A stretch of DNA of 64,000 nucleotides, taken from contig NZ_BMNH01000005.1 of assembly GCF_014646355.1 (NCBI RefSeq), positions 124,001 through 188,000 on the forward strand, read 5' to 3'. Positions 40,083 to 48,338 of this stretch are shown here, piece by piece (the first letter of the stretch is position 1; the number at the start of each line of letters is the position of its first letter). The notes under the pieces are model-generated. The model was given only the letters and a program-made list of their open reading frames with translations, did not search any database and had not been told where the DNA came from. Both the position numbers and the translations under genes were made by a program. Source of the DNA: Nonomuraea cavernae (GTDB lineage: Bacteria > Actinomycetota > Actinomycetes > Streptosporangiales > Streptosporangiaceae).

Positions 40083-40502
40083 ATGGTCACCAGAGATGTC
40101 GAGAACGGGCCCGTTCTCGGCACACCCGACGACTTCCCGGACCGTCCCAGGCGAGGTGGTCGTCTCGTCGTGCACGTCGTGATCGGCGTGCTGGTGGCCA
40201 TCATCGCAGGTGGATGGGGCTACGTGATGTGGTCGATGACCGGCAGCAGCACCGGTGCGGGCTCGCAGGTCGTGACGTTCACCGTGGAAGGCCCCACTCA
40301 GGCCGAGATCACCTTCGACGTCAGCAAGCCGACCGAGCGTGCCGCGGTCTGCCGGATCAGGGCGCTGGACGTCAACCACGCCGAAGTGGGCAGCAAGGAA
40401 GTAAAAATTCCGGCTGGTGAGGGTATCAAACGTCTCACGGAGCGGGTCAGCACCAGCGTGCAGGCGACTTCCGTCCACATCCAGTACTGCAATCTCGTAT
40501 GA
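40083..40502 (+). CDS. DUF4307 membrane protein
   Basis: 139 residues. A cytoplasmic N terminus (about 35 residues), one membrane helix (VVHVVIGVLVAIIAGGWGYVMW) and an extracytoplasmic beta-rich domain with two Cys (AVCRIRALDV, IQYCNLV). This is the DUF4307 layout, function unknown. Start ATG 40083 follows GGGAGA by 7 bases. Its place between mca and greA is conserved in actinobacteria, which supports the assignment. Confidence 0.85.
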   Translation: MVTRDVENGPVLGTPDDFPDRPRRGGRLVVHVVIGVLVAIIAGGWGYVMWSMTGSSTGAGSQVVTFTVEGPTQAEITFDVSKPTERAAVCRIRALDVNHAEVGSKEVKIPAGEGIKRLTERVSTSVQATSVHIQYCNLV

Positions 40503-40608
40503 TGAGACGTTTGGGGAAGCGTTCGCGCGGCTGACTTGTTAGCCTTTCGCAATTAAACCGCACGCTACCTCAAGTGATCCAGGGCCCCCTAGGCAGCAAG
40601 GAGAACCC

Positions 40609-41109
40609 GTGGCCGACTCTCGCGATGAGAACGTCACATGGCTGACGCAAGAGGCGTACGACCGCCTGAAGGCGGAGTACGAGTATCTTTCGGGCCCCGG
40701 GCGCGTCGACATCGCCAAGAAGATCGAGGCCGCCCGCGAGGAAGGTGACCTGAAGGAGAACGGCGGCTATCACGCGGCCAAGGACGAGCAGGGCAAGATG
40801 GAGGCCCGCATCTTCCATCTCCGGCAGATCATCGACAACGCCCAGGTGGGAGAGGCGCCCAAGGCCGAAGGCGTCGTCGGGCCCGGCATGACCGTGACGA
40901 TCCGGTTCGTCGGTGACGACGACGAGGTGACCTTCCTGCTCGCCTCCCGCGAGGAGAGCGGAGCACCGATCGACGTATACTCGCCCAAGTCTCCCCTCGG
41001 GGCGGCGATCAACGGCAAGAAGATCGGTGAGAAGGCGACCTACAGCATGCCCAACGGCCGTCAGAACACAGTCGAGATCCTCGAGGCTGTGCCGTACATC
41101 GGCAACTGA
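40609..41109 (+). CDS. greA: Transcription elongation factor GreA
   Basis: 166 residues. An N-terminal coiled coil holds the catalytic tip (EEGDLKENGGYHAAKDEQ), whose acidic residues promote RNA polymerase's transcript cleavage. A C-terminal FKBP-like domain follows, with YSPKSPLGAAINGKKIGE and PNGRQNTVEI. GreA rescues backtracked polymerase. GTG 40609 has AAGGAGAA upstream. A terminator follows the gene. Confidence 0.97.
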   Translation: MADSRDENVTWLTQEAYDRLKAEYEYLSGPGRVDIAKKIEAAREEGDLKENGGYHAAKDEQGKMEARIFHLRQIIDNAQVGEAPKAEGVVGPGMTVTIRFVGDDDEVTFLLASREESGAPIDVYSPKSPLGAAINGKKIGEKATYSMPNGRQNTVEILEAVPYIGN

Positions 41110-41125
41110 CACCCGATGACACCAA

Positions 41126-41157
41126 CCGCCGGGTCCACGCTGGCCCGGCGGATTTTT
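41126..41157 (+). terminator. Terminator after greA
   Basis: 8-bp stem CCGCCGGG (41126-41133) with CCCGGCGG (41144-41151), 10-base loop, followed by A and five T. The following gene's upstream reading frame runs over it. Confidence 0.85.
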
Positions 41158-41243
41158 CGCATGGTTCCGGCATCCGCGGCGACCTGAGCTTTCTGGTCCG
41201 CTCCCGCAAACGGCGTGACCACCGGCGGCTGGTTCCGTTCATC

Positions 41244-42353
41244 GTGGTCACGCTGGTCGCGGTGCTGACCGCCGACCTGCTGTTACTCGTGCAGCCCGGC
41301 CGGCCGGTGGCGACCGAGGCCGTGCGCGCCCGGCCGGACTCCCGGCAGACGCCGGTCGCCGAGGTCAAGACCAGGCAGCCGGTCAAGCCGCTGGGCACGC
41401 TGCGCAAGCCCCACCTGTTCGTGGTGACCCGCAAACCGTTCACCACGCGGATGCTGAAGCGGGTGGCGCGGCTGCGCGGTGTGCGGGCTCTGGAGCTGGC
41501 CGACGCCGCCTCGATCATGCTCGACGGCAAGCGCGTCCAGACGCTCGCGGTCGACCCCTCGACCTTCCGGGCCTACACCCCCAAGGTGACGGCCTCCTCC
41601 GACCCCCTGTGGAACAACGTGGCCGCGGGCGACGTCGCGGTCTCGTTCGTGCTCGGCAGCGACGGAGGTCTCGCGCTGCACAGCCGGGTGTCCGGCCCCG
41701 CCGGGCCGCTGCGCATCGGCGCCTACGCCACGACCGGCTTCGGCGCGGTCGACGCGGTGGTCTCCCGTGACACGGGCCGCTCACTCGGCCTGCCGAAGGA
41801 CAACGCGCTGATCGTCAGCGCCCCCAGGACCGACTCGGCCAAGCTGCGCAGGAGCCTGCTGAAGCTGCTGCCCAAGGGCTCTCAGGTGGCCATGGTCAAC
41901 CCGGTGCTGCCCCCGGCCCAGACCCAGCCGCGCGCCTGGGCCGCGGGTTCGTTCATGTCGGGCGAGCAACTGACGGTGGCGCTGCGGGCGGCGGTCTCCA
42001 AACTCGGCCGGCCCTACGTGTGGGGCGCCGAGGGGCCCGACACGTTCGACTGCTCGGGGCTGGTGCAGTGGGCCTACAAGCAGGCCGGCGTGCGGATGCC
42101 CCGGGTGACGCACCAGCAGTGGGTGACGGGGCCGCAGGTGCCGCTCTCGCAGGCGCAGCCGGGCGACCTGCTCTTCTGGCGCAACGACCCGACCAACCCC
42201 GCGTACATCTCGCACGTGGCGATCTTCTGGGGCGGCGGCAAGATGCTGCACGCGCCGCGCACCGGTGACGTGGTCAAGCTGGTGCCGGTCAACACCCGCA
42301 ACCTGGCCGGCGTGGTGCGGGTGAGCCCTGCCGTGGCGTCCGGGGTCAGGTAA
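41244..42353 (+). CDS. NlpC/P60 cell-wall peptidase
   Basis: At least 369 residues. A hydrophobic N-terminal segment is followed by a mixed domain of about 200 residues and a C-terminal NlpC/P60 papain-like domain. Its catalytic Cys is near 270 (DTFDCSGLVQWAYK) and the His near 323 (SHVAIFWGGG). These enzymes cut peptidoglycan stems outside the membrane. The start is uncertain: GTG 41244 lies within the membrane helix. The in-frame sequence before it encodes a basic stretch (RSRKRRDHRR) that would be a natural cytoplasmic tail but has only CTG codons to start from. Confidence 0.85.
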   Translation: MVTLVAVLTADLLLLVQPGRPVATEAVRARPDSRQTPVAEVKTRQPVKPLGTLRKPHLFVVTRKPFTTRMLKRVARLRGVRALELADAASIMLDGKRVQTLAVDPSTFRAYTPKVTASSDPLWNNVAAGDVAVSFVLGSDGGLALHSRVSGPAGPLRIGAYATTGFGAVDAVVSRDTGRSLGLPKDNALIVSAPRTDSAKLRRSLLKLLPKGSQVAMVNPVLPPAQTQPRAWAAGSFMSGEQLTVALRAAVSKLGRPYVWGAEGPDTFDCSGLVQWAYKQAGVRMPRVTHQQWVTGPQVPLSQAQPGDLLFWRNDPTNPAYISHVAIFWGGGKMLHAPRTGDVVKLVPVNTRNLAGVVRVSPAVASGVR

Positions 42354-42408
42354 CCGTAAGAGTTCCGTACCTGTGCGGGTGCCGTACGTGCTTTTCCGGC
42401 GCAACTGT

Positions 42409-42422
42409 GTAATTCTGATTAC
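42409..42422. promoter_or_regulatory. Dyad abutting the start of the hypothetical gene
   Basis: GTAAT at 42409-42413 and ATTAC at 42418-42422 enclose TCTG and end exactly at the ATG. It could be an operator for the neighbouring gene, whose C terminus looks like a ribbon-helix-helix segment. Confidence 0.35.
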
Positions 42423-42944
42423 ATGGAGAGCGACGAGATCACCGCGCAGATCCGAGGCTGGTTCACCGGGCGCCTGCCCGAGGGCTGGTTCACCGGGCCG
42501 CCGGAGATCGTCAGGGACCGCGAGGAGATCGCGGTGTTCGGCACGCTGCCCGAGCCGCCCGGCGACCTGCCCGAGGCCGAGCGGGCCGCTCTCGTCGACG
42601 GGCTGATCCGGAGGTTCCGGGAGGAGACCCGCGAGCGGCGGATCGAGATCGCCAAGGAGGCCGAGCGCGCATTCCGGCAGAAGGTGTCGTGGGGCGTCGT
42701 CTGCGGCGACCAGACCGTGACGTTCACCACACTGTCGGTGCCGGTGATGACCCGGCTGCGCCAGACCGAACGGCAGGTCCTCGACACGCTCGTGGCCGCC
42801 GGGGTGGCCCGCAGCCGCAGTGACGCGCTCGCCTGGTGCGTGCGGCTGGTCGGCAAGAACACCGACACCTGGCTGGCCGAATTGCGCGACGCGCTGCAGC
42901 ACGTCGACCGAGTTCGCTCCGCCGGGCCGGACGTCCGATCCTGA
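42423..42944 (+). CDS. Conserved hypothetical protein, possible RHH-like C terminus
   Basis: 173 residues, soluble, no confident family. The N-terminal half is acidic with a repeated GWFTG (RGWFTGRLPEGWFTGPPE). The middle is a charged helix (RRFREETRERRIEIAKEAER). The C-terminal segment RQVLDTLVAAGVARSRSDALAWCVRLV has the spacing of a ribbon-helix-helix or related helix-turn-helix dimer. A short dyad ends at the ATG, so autoregulation is possible. No ribosome site is seen. Confidence 0.7.
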   Translation: MESDEITAQIRGWFTGRLPEGWFTGPPEIVRDREEIAVFGTLPEPPGDLPEAERAALVDGLIRRFREETRERRIEIAKEAERAFRQKVSWGVVCGDQTVTFTTLSVPVMTRLRQTERQVLDTLVAAGVARSRSDALAWCVRLVGKNTDTWLAELRDALQHVDRVRSAGPDVRS

Positions 42945-42970
42945 GGGCACGCAGCGCGAATCGTCCGGGC

Positions 42971-43027
42971 ACTGGTTTATACCTCTCAGCGAATTGGTTT
43001 AGACCAAATAGATTGGCCTAAACCACT
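42971..43027 (+). promoter_or_regulatory. Three tandem GntR/DasR-like operators before PEP carboxykinase
   Basis: ACTGGTTTATACCTCT (42971-42986), ATTGGTTTAGACCAAA (42993-43008) and ATTGGCCTAAACCACT (43012-43027) each match the DasR-type consensus ACTGGTCTAGACCAGT at 12 of 16 bases. Start-to-start spacing is 22 and 19 bases, close to two helical turns. A -10-like TAGGCT lies at 43064-43069 downstream. This suggests control by a GntR/HutC-family regulator. Confidence 0.6.
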
Positions 43028-43193
43028 GCTCTGACGAATTCTTTTAAAACGCTTCCGCCTGGGTAGGCTCCCCCAATCGTCAAGGCCGCTGCCTGCGACG
43101 GAGCTCGCGCGAACAGGTCTATGCCAATTGGCTTTCGCGCGGTCTCGTCGTTAATGATGGCGGGGCCCTGAGAAGTGTGGAGGAGCCGGAGTC

Positions 43194-44987
43194 GTGTCCC
43201 TTTCCGTGGAAGTACCAGCCCCGACCAGCAATGGCGAATTGGTCGCGTGGGTGAGCGAGATAGCCGCCCTGACCCAACCCGACCGGATCGAATGGTGCGA
43301 CGGCTCGGAGGAGGAGTGGACGCGTCTGACCAACCTGCTCGTCGAGCAGGGCACCATGACGCGTCTGGCGAAGCGGCCCAACAGCTTCTACGCCAAGTCC
43401 GACCCGAGCGACGTGGCCCGGGTCGAGGACCGTACCTTCATCTGCTCCGAGCGCGAGCAGGACGCGGGCCCGACCAACAACTGGATCCCGCCCGCGGAGA
43501 TGCGCGACACGTTCGGCAAGCTCTTCAAGGGCTGCATGCGCGGTCGCACGATGTACGTCGTGCCGTTCTCCATGGGCCCGCTGGGCGGTGAGATCTCGCA
43601 GCTCGGTGTGGAGATCACCGACTCCGCCTACGTCGCGGTGTCCATGCGGATCATGACCCGCATGGGGGAGCGGGCGCTGCGTCTGATCGAGGAGCGCGGC
43701 GACTTCGTGCGCTGTGTGCACAGCGTCGGCGCGCCGCTCGAGGACGGGCAGGACGACGTCCCGTGGCCGTGCAGCTCCACCAAGTACATCAGCCACTTCC
43801 CGGAGACCCGCGAGATCTGGTCCTACGGGTCCGGCTACGGCGGCAACGCGCTGCTGGGCAAGAAGTGCTACGCGCTGCGCATCGCCAGCACCATGGCCCG
43901 TGACGAGGGCTGGCTGGCCGAGCACATGCTCATCCTCAAGCTCACGCCGCCGTCGGGGGAGACGCGCTACATCGCCGCCGCCTTCCCCAGCGCGTGCGGC
44001 AAGACCAACCTCGCCATGCTCCAGCCGACCATCCCCGGCTGGAAGGTCGAGACCGTGGGCGACGACATCGCCTGGATGAGGTTCGGCGACGACGGCCGGC
44101 TCTACGCCATCAACCCGGAGGCCGGCTTCTTCGGCGTCGCGCCGGGCACCGGCCAGACCACCAACGCCAACGCGGTCCAGACGCTCTGGGGCAACAGCAT
44201 CTTCACCAACGTCGCGCTCACCGACGACGGCGACGTGTGGTGGGAGGGCCTCACCGACGAGGTTCCCGCGCACCTCACCGGCTGGAAGGGGCGTTCCTGG
44301 ACGCCTGACAGCGATGAGCCCGCGGCCCACCCGAACGCCCGGTTCACCACGCCGGCGTCGCAGTGCCCGACGATCGCACCCGAATGGCAGGACCCCAAGG
44401 GCGTGCCCATCTCGGCGATCCTGTTCGGCGGTCGCCGCGCCACCGCGGTGCCGCTCGTGACCGAGTCACTGAGCTGGGAGCACGGCGTCTTCCTCGGAGC
44501 CAACGTCGCCTCCGAGAAGACCGCCGCCGCCGAGGGCAAGGTGGGCGAGCTGCGTCACGATCCGTTCGCGATGCTGCCGTTCTGCGGCTACAACATGGGC
44601 GACTACTTCGCCCACTGGCTGAAGATCGGCCGTCGCGAGGGTGCCCGGCTGCCGCGCATCTACTACGTCAACTGGTTCCGCAAGAGCGCCGACGGCCGCT
44701 ACATCTGGCCGGGTTTCGGCGAGAACAGCCGCGTGCTCAAGTGGATCGTGGAGCGCCTCAACGGCGAGGCCAAGGCCGTGCCCACGCCGATCGGCCTGCT
44801 GCCCGAGACGCTCGACACCGAGGGTCTCGACCTGCCCGAGGAGGACCTGCGCACGCTGCTCTCCGTCGACCGCGAGGTGTGGCGCGAGGAGGCGGCGCTG
44901 ATCCCGGACCACTTCGAGACGTTCGGCTCCCACCTGCCCAAGGAGCTGTGGAACGAGTACAACGCCCTGCTCGACCGCCTGTCCTGA
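43194..44987 (+). CDS. pckG: Phosphoenolpyruvate carboxykinase (GTP)
   Basis: 597 residues, typical of the GTP-dependent form. The kinase P-loop is [13 protein letters not shown] at about 264-276 with the reactive Cys before [23 protein letters not shown] and [19 protein letters not shown] are substrate and metal regions, and FFGVAPGTG follows. It converts oxaloacetate plus GTP to PEP, opening gluconeogenesis. GTG 43194 has a GGAG at 43185-43188. The 249-base upstream region holds three GntR-type operators. A 13-bp hairpin follows the gene. Confidence 0.97.
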   Translation: MSLSVEVPAPTSNGELVAWVSEIAALTQPDRIEWCDGSEEEWTRLTNLLVEQGTMTRLAKRPNSFYAKSDPSDVARVEDRTFICSEREQDAGPTNNWIPPAEMRDTFGKLFKGCMRGRTMYVVPFSMGPLGGEISQLGVEITDSAYVAVSMRIMTRMGERALRLIEERGDFVRCVHSVGAPLEDGQDDVPWPCSSTKYISHFPETREIWSYGSGYGGNALLGKKCYALRIASTMARDEGWLAEHMLILKLTPPSGETRYIAAAFPSACGKTNLAMLQPTIPGWKVETVGDDIAWMRFGDDGRLYAINPEAGFFGVAPGTGQTTNANAVQTLWGNSIFTNVALTDDGDVWWEGLTDEVPAHLTGWKGRSWTPDSDEPAAHPNARFTTPASQCPTIAPEWQDPKGVPISAILFGGRRATAVPLVTESLSWEHGVFLGANVASEKTAAAEGKVGELRHDPFAMLPFCGYNMGDYFAHWLKIGRREGARLPRIYYVNWFRKSADGRYIWPGFGENSRVLKWIVERLNGEAKAVPTPIGLLPETLDTEGLDLPEEDLRTLLSVDREVWREEAALIPDHFETFGSHLPKELWNEYNALLDRLS

Positions 44988-44993
44988 TCCTGT

Positions 44994-45025
44994 CCGGTAC
45001 GGCTCGACGCGACGAGCCGTACCGG
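44994..45025 (+). terminator. Terminator hairpin after PEP carboxykinase gene
   Basis: Perfect 13-bp stem CCGGTACGGCTCG (44994-45006) with 45013-45025 and a 6-base loop, 6 bases after the stop. No T run. Confidence 0.7.
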
Positions 45026-45073
45026 TTGATCCCGTTCTGTCCGGGGCCAAGGTACGGTGTGCTCGTACTTCAA

Positions 45074-45085
45074 CCAAGCGCTTGG
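45074..45085. promoter_or_regulatory. TetR-type palindrome (KstR2-like) before CrtC-like gene
   Basis: CCAAGCGCTTGG is a perfect 12-bp palindrome, and with its flanks (ACCAAGCGCTTGGA) matches 13 of 14 positions of the KstR2-type pattern AnCAAGnnCTTGnT. It lies between a -10-like TACGGT (45053-45058) and the ribosome site of the gene at 45098, an expected repressor position. Confidence 0.6.
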
Positions 45086-45097
45086 ACGGGAGGCGGG

Positions 45098-45985
45098 ATG
45101 CGGATCGTCGACCTGGGCGGCGGTGCACTCGGGCCGGGGGACGAGGCGCCGCACGAGCCGGGCCCCGAACTCCTGTGGAACGAGTCCTACTACTTCGACT
45201 TCGTCTCCGAGGACGGCGAGCTGGGCGGTTACGTCCGGCTCGGCCTCTACCCCAACTGGAACCGCGCCTGGTACTGGGCCTGTCTGGTCGGTACGGACGG
45301 CCGGCGGCACATGGTCGTCGACCACGACGCCAAGCTCCCGACCGGCGCCGACCTGGACGTCAGCGGCGACGGCCACACCGCCACCCAGCGGACCGTCGAG
45401 CCCATGGAGGCGGTCCGTCTCACGCTCGCCGCCGACGACCTCCGGCTCGACCTGGAGTGGCGGACCGCCGGCGGTGTCTACGGCTACGCGCTCACGTCGC
45501 GCTACGAGATCCCTTGCCGGGTGAGCGGCACCGTCGACGGCCGACCCTTCGCCGGCCACGGGCAGCGTGACCACTCCTGGGGCGTGCGCGACTGGTGGTC
45601 GGTCTCCTGGCTGTGGAGCAGCGGCCGGCTGGAGGACGGGACGTACCTGCACGGCATGCAGGCCAACGTCGGGGTCGCGCTGCCCTGGCCGGCGTTCACC
45701 GTGCCGCCCGGCGGACAGGTCGAGCACGTCGAGGGGTTCTCCGCGGCCACCGAGTTCGCGGGCGACCGGCCGAGCACCGCCCGGCTGGCCTTCCCCGGCC
45801 TGGGCACGACCGTCGAGCCGCTGGCCGACGCCCCTGTGGAGCTGACCTCACCGGACGGGGCCCTGGCCCGGTTCTCCAGGTCGATGTGCCGGTTCGTGAC
45901 CGACGACGGGCGGGTGGGCCACGGCTGGACCGAGTGGCACCAGCCCCCGGGCTGGCGCGAGCACGGCTGGGGTCCCTTGCTCTGA
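45098..45985 (+). CDS. CrtC/DUF7064-7065-like lipocalin-fold protein
   Basis: 295 residues, soluble. The segments WNESYYFDFVSEDGELGGYVRLGLYPN and GHGQRDHSWGVRDWW, followed by GWTEWHQPP at the end, resemble the hydroxyneurosporene synthase (CrtC) / DUF7064-DUF7065 group. These proteins often occur near steroid or terpenoid catabolic genes. The reaction is unknown; the GQRDHSWG motif probably forms the active site. ATG 45098 has GGGAGGCGGG upstream. A TetR-type palindrome precedes it. The amidohydrolase gene follows 27 bases later but appears to have its own leaderless promoter. Confidence 0.7.
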   Translation: MRIVDLGGGALGPGDEAPHEPGPELLWNESYYFDFVSEDGELGGYVRLGLYPNWNRAWYWACLVGTDGRRHMVVDHDAKLPTGADLDVSGDGHTATQRTVEPMEAVRLTLAADDLRLDLEWRTAGGVYGYALTSRYEIPCRVSGTVDGRPFAGHGQRDHSWGVRDWWSVSWLWSSGRLEDGTYLHGMQANVGVALPWPAFTVPPGGQVEHVEGFSAATEFAGDRPSTARLAFPGLGTTVEPLADAPVELTSPDGALARFSRSMCRFVTDDGRVGHGWTEWHQPPGWREHGWGPLL

Positions 45986-46012
45986 CGTGGCCGGACATCC
46001 TAGGTTCGGTGC

Positions 46013-46840
46013 ATGATCGTGGACGCGCACCAGCACTTCTGGGACCTCGAAACCGGTTCCTATCCCTGGCTCACTCCCGAGGCCGGAGTGCTCTACCGGA
46101 CCTATCGCCCGGAGGATCTGGCGCCCGAGCTCGCGGCGGCCGGGGTCGAGGCCACGGTGCTGGTGCAGGCGGCCGACTCCTACCAGGAGACCGACGGCCT
46201 GCTGGCCCTGGCCGACGCGCACGACTTCATCGCCGGGGTCGTCGGCTGGGTGCCGCTGACCCGTCCCGACGAGGCCGGCGAGGCTCTGGAGCGCTACCGC
46301 GGACATCCGCGCTTCTCGGGGATCCGTCATCTCATCCACGACGAGCCCGACCCCGACTGGGTGGTCCAGGACACCGTGCTGGAGTCACTCGGGCTGCTCG
46401 CGGAGGCCGGCCTGACCTTCGACGTCGTCTCGCTGCTGCCCCGTCACCTCGACCACGTGGTCACCGTCGCCGAGCGTCATCCCACCCTGCGGATCGTCAT
46501 CGACCACCTGTCGAAGCCGTCCATCAAGGACCACGTGTGGGAGCCGTGGGCCTCCGGGCTGGCCCGCGCCGCCGCCTGCCCCAACGTGTACGCCAAGGTG
46601 TCGGGGCTCGTCACCGAGGCCGACCACGCGGACTGGACGGTGGAGGACCTGCGGCCCTACGTCGAGTACGCGGTCGAGACGTTCGGGCCCGAACGCCTGA
46701 TGGCCGGCAGCGACTGGCCCGTCGCGCTGCTCGCGGCCGACTACCAGACGGTCTGGCAGGTCACGTCCGCCCTGCTCAGTGGCACGGACCGGAGCCTCGT
46801 CCTCGGCGGCACGGCGGCGCGTTTCTACGGGTTTAGCTGA
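46013..46840 (+). CDS. Amidohydrolase-2 family lactonase-like enzyme
   Basis: 275 residues of the COG3618 TIM-barrel amidohydrolases, which include L-fuconolactonase and L-rhamnonolactonase. Landmarks are VDAHQHFWD at the N terminus, GIRHLIHDEPD, VIDHLSKP and AGSDWPV near the C terminus (the usual metal or catalytic Asp). The natural substrate is not determinable. TAGGTT at 46001-46006 lies 6 bases before the ATG without a ribosome site, so this is probably a leaderless mRNA. Confidence 0.88.
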   Translation: MIVDAHQHFWDLETGSYPWLTPEAGVLYRTYRPEDLAPELAAAGVEATVLVQAADSYQETDGLLALADAHDFIAGVVGWVPLTRPDEAGEALERYRGHPRFSGIRHLIHDEPDPDWVVQDTVLESLGLLAEAGLTFDVVSLLPRHLDHVVTVAERHPTLRIVIDHLSKPSIKDHVWEPWASGLARAAACPNVYAKVSGLVTEADHADWTVEDLRPYVEYAVETFGPERLMAGSDWPVALLAADYQTVWQVTSALLSGTDRSLVLGGTAARFYGFS

Positions 46841-46861
46841 CTTTCGGGGGGAAACCCTTGT

Positions 46862-47437
46862 GTGGTGGGCGGACTTCGTTGCGTCGACGGATCTTTCCTG
46901 ACCGTCACGCCCGTCGCGTGCACGGACAGCGTCGGCGCCCCGTACGAGATCACTCTGGAGCTCCGTCGCGACGGCACGCCGTACGGAACGGTGGGTGAGC
47001 GGTGCGGGTGGGTGCTCGCGCGGGTGGCGCGCGGCGTCGACGAGGCGCGGCAGGGGCGCGGAGAGGCGCGGCGCTGGTCCGACCCCGACGACAGGTTCCC
47101 CGACGAGGCGCCCGACAGTGAGCTGTTCTCGTTCCGCTATCGCACCCGGTCGGGCACCGTCGGCGGTGGCGAGCTGCGCTGCCAGCTGCGGACGATCCCG
47201 ATGTGGGTGCCCGGACGGGAGCGTCCGGGCACGTGGCGGCTGACGCGGCGGGCCTTCGTCGAGGCGTGGGGCGCGGGCGGCGTGGGCATGCGGGCGGTGC
47301 TCACCTCGGCGGAGCTGGCATCGTTCGTACGGGAGCTGGTCGACGAGGCCGAGGGGTGTCTGGGGGGCCGCAACCTGGCCCGCAATCCGGTCGAAGATCT
47401 CGGCAGGAATCACATTGAGGGGGCGGGCAGGGGCTAA
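46862..47437 (+). CDS. Hypothetical protein
   Basis: 191 residues; not recognised. The sequence is hydrophilic with four Cys (GLRCVDG, VACTDS, GERCGW, ELRCQLR) and a C-terminal TSAELASFVRELVDEAEGCLG helix. No signal peptide or membrane helix. GTG 46862 or GTG 46865 may be the start; GGGGGGAAA at 46846-46854 is the only ribosome-site-like sequence. Codon third positions are strongly GC, which supports coding. Confidence 0.65.
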   Translation: MVGGLRCVDGSFLTVTPVACTDSVGAPYEITLELRRDGTPYGTVGERCGWVLARVARGVDEARQGRGEARRWSDPDDRFPDEAPDSELFSFRYRTRSGTVGGGELRCQLRTIPMWVPGRERPGTWRLTRRAFVEAWGAGGVGMRAVLTSAELASFVRELVDEAEGCLGGRNLARNPVEDLGRNHIEGAGRG

Positions 47438-47500
47438 ACCCGGTGATAATTGCCTGTTAGGTCATTCGACCCGAGGCACAGCACCGCTGGGGAGGACTCC

Positions 47501-48262
47501 GTGGGCCTGCGCGACCTGGTCTACCGGGTGTACGAGCACCGCTTGGAGACCAAGCTGTCCAAGGACAGTGTGCCCCGGCATGTCGGGGTCATCATCGACG
47601 GCAACCGCCGCTGGGCGCGTGCCATGGGCATGCGCGACGTGGCCAGCGGGCACCGCAAGGGGGCCGACAAGATCTCCGAGCTGCTCACCTGGTGCCACGA
47701 GACCGGGGTCGAGGTCGTCACGGTCTGGATGCTCTCCAACGACAACCTGAACCGGCCCCGCGAGGAGCTGGAGCCGCTCCTGCGCATCATCGAGGACGTG
47801 ACGCAGGAGCTGGTGGACGCGGGCTGGCGGATAAGTCCGGTAGGGGCGCTCGACCTGCTGCCGGACAGAACTGCCAATGTCCTGAAAAATGCAAAAGAAG
47901 TTACATCACACCGTCCGGGCCTGATTGTGAACGTTGCAGTTGGGTATGGAGGAAGACGTGAGATTGCCGATGCGGTGCGCTCACTCCTCCAGGAGCATGC
48001 CAGCAAGGGTGCCAGCATCGAGGACCTCGTCGAGGTACTCGATGTCGAGCACATCGCGGAGCATCTTTACACTCGCGGCCAACCCGACCCGGACCTCCTC
48101 ATCCGGACCTCGGGCGAGCAGCGCCTGTCGGGCTTCATGCTCTGGCAGAGCGCTCATTCCGAGTTCTACTTCCACGAGGCCTACTGGCCCGACTTCCGCA
48201 GGGTGGACTTCCTGCGGGCGCTGCGCGATTACGCTGCGAGACATCGACGTTACGGTTCATAA
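47501..48262 (+). CDS. uppS: cis-Prenyltransferase (isoprenyl diphosphate synthase)
   Basis: 253 residues. The catalytic motif GVIIDGNRRWAR holds Asp33, and the later family motifs are GHRKGADK, WMLSNDNLNRP, NVAVGYGGRREI and DLLIRTSGEQRLSGFMLWQS. The enzyme makes a Z-prenyl diphosphate for the wall-lipid carrier. Actinobacteria often have two such enzymes, one making the short Z,E-farnesyl product, so chain length is open. GTG 47501 has GGAGGA upstream. A patch near 47,870-47,990 is AT-rich compared with the rest of the gene. Confidence 0.93.
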   Translation: MGLRDLVYRVYEHRLETKLSKDSVPRHVGVIIDGNRRWARAMGMRDVASGHRKGADKISELLTWCHETGVEVVTVWMLSNDNLNRPREELEPLLRIIEDVTQELVDAGWRISPVGALDLLPDRTANVLKNAKEVTSHRPGLIVNVAVGYGGRREIADAVRSLLQEHASKGASIEDLVEVLDVEHIAEHLYTRGQPDPDLLIRTSGEQRLSGFMLWQSAHSEFYFHEAYWPDFRRVDFLRALRDYAARHRRYGS

Positions 48263-48338
48263 CCGGACATCTGGGTATGATGCACGTAACGTTGTAAGTG
48301 TTCGACCGCAGGTCGGACGCTACGGAGGGGGCCCGCCT

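Noticed and set aside
40047..40500. Extension of mca upstream to a 471-residue protein
   Set aside because: The added part is the antisense of the DUF4307 gene; the amidase family begins near 39947.
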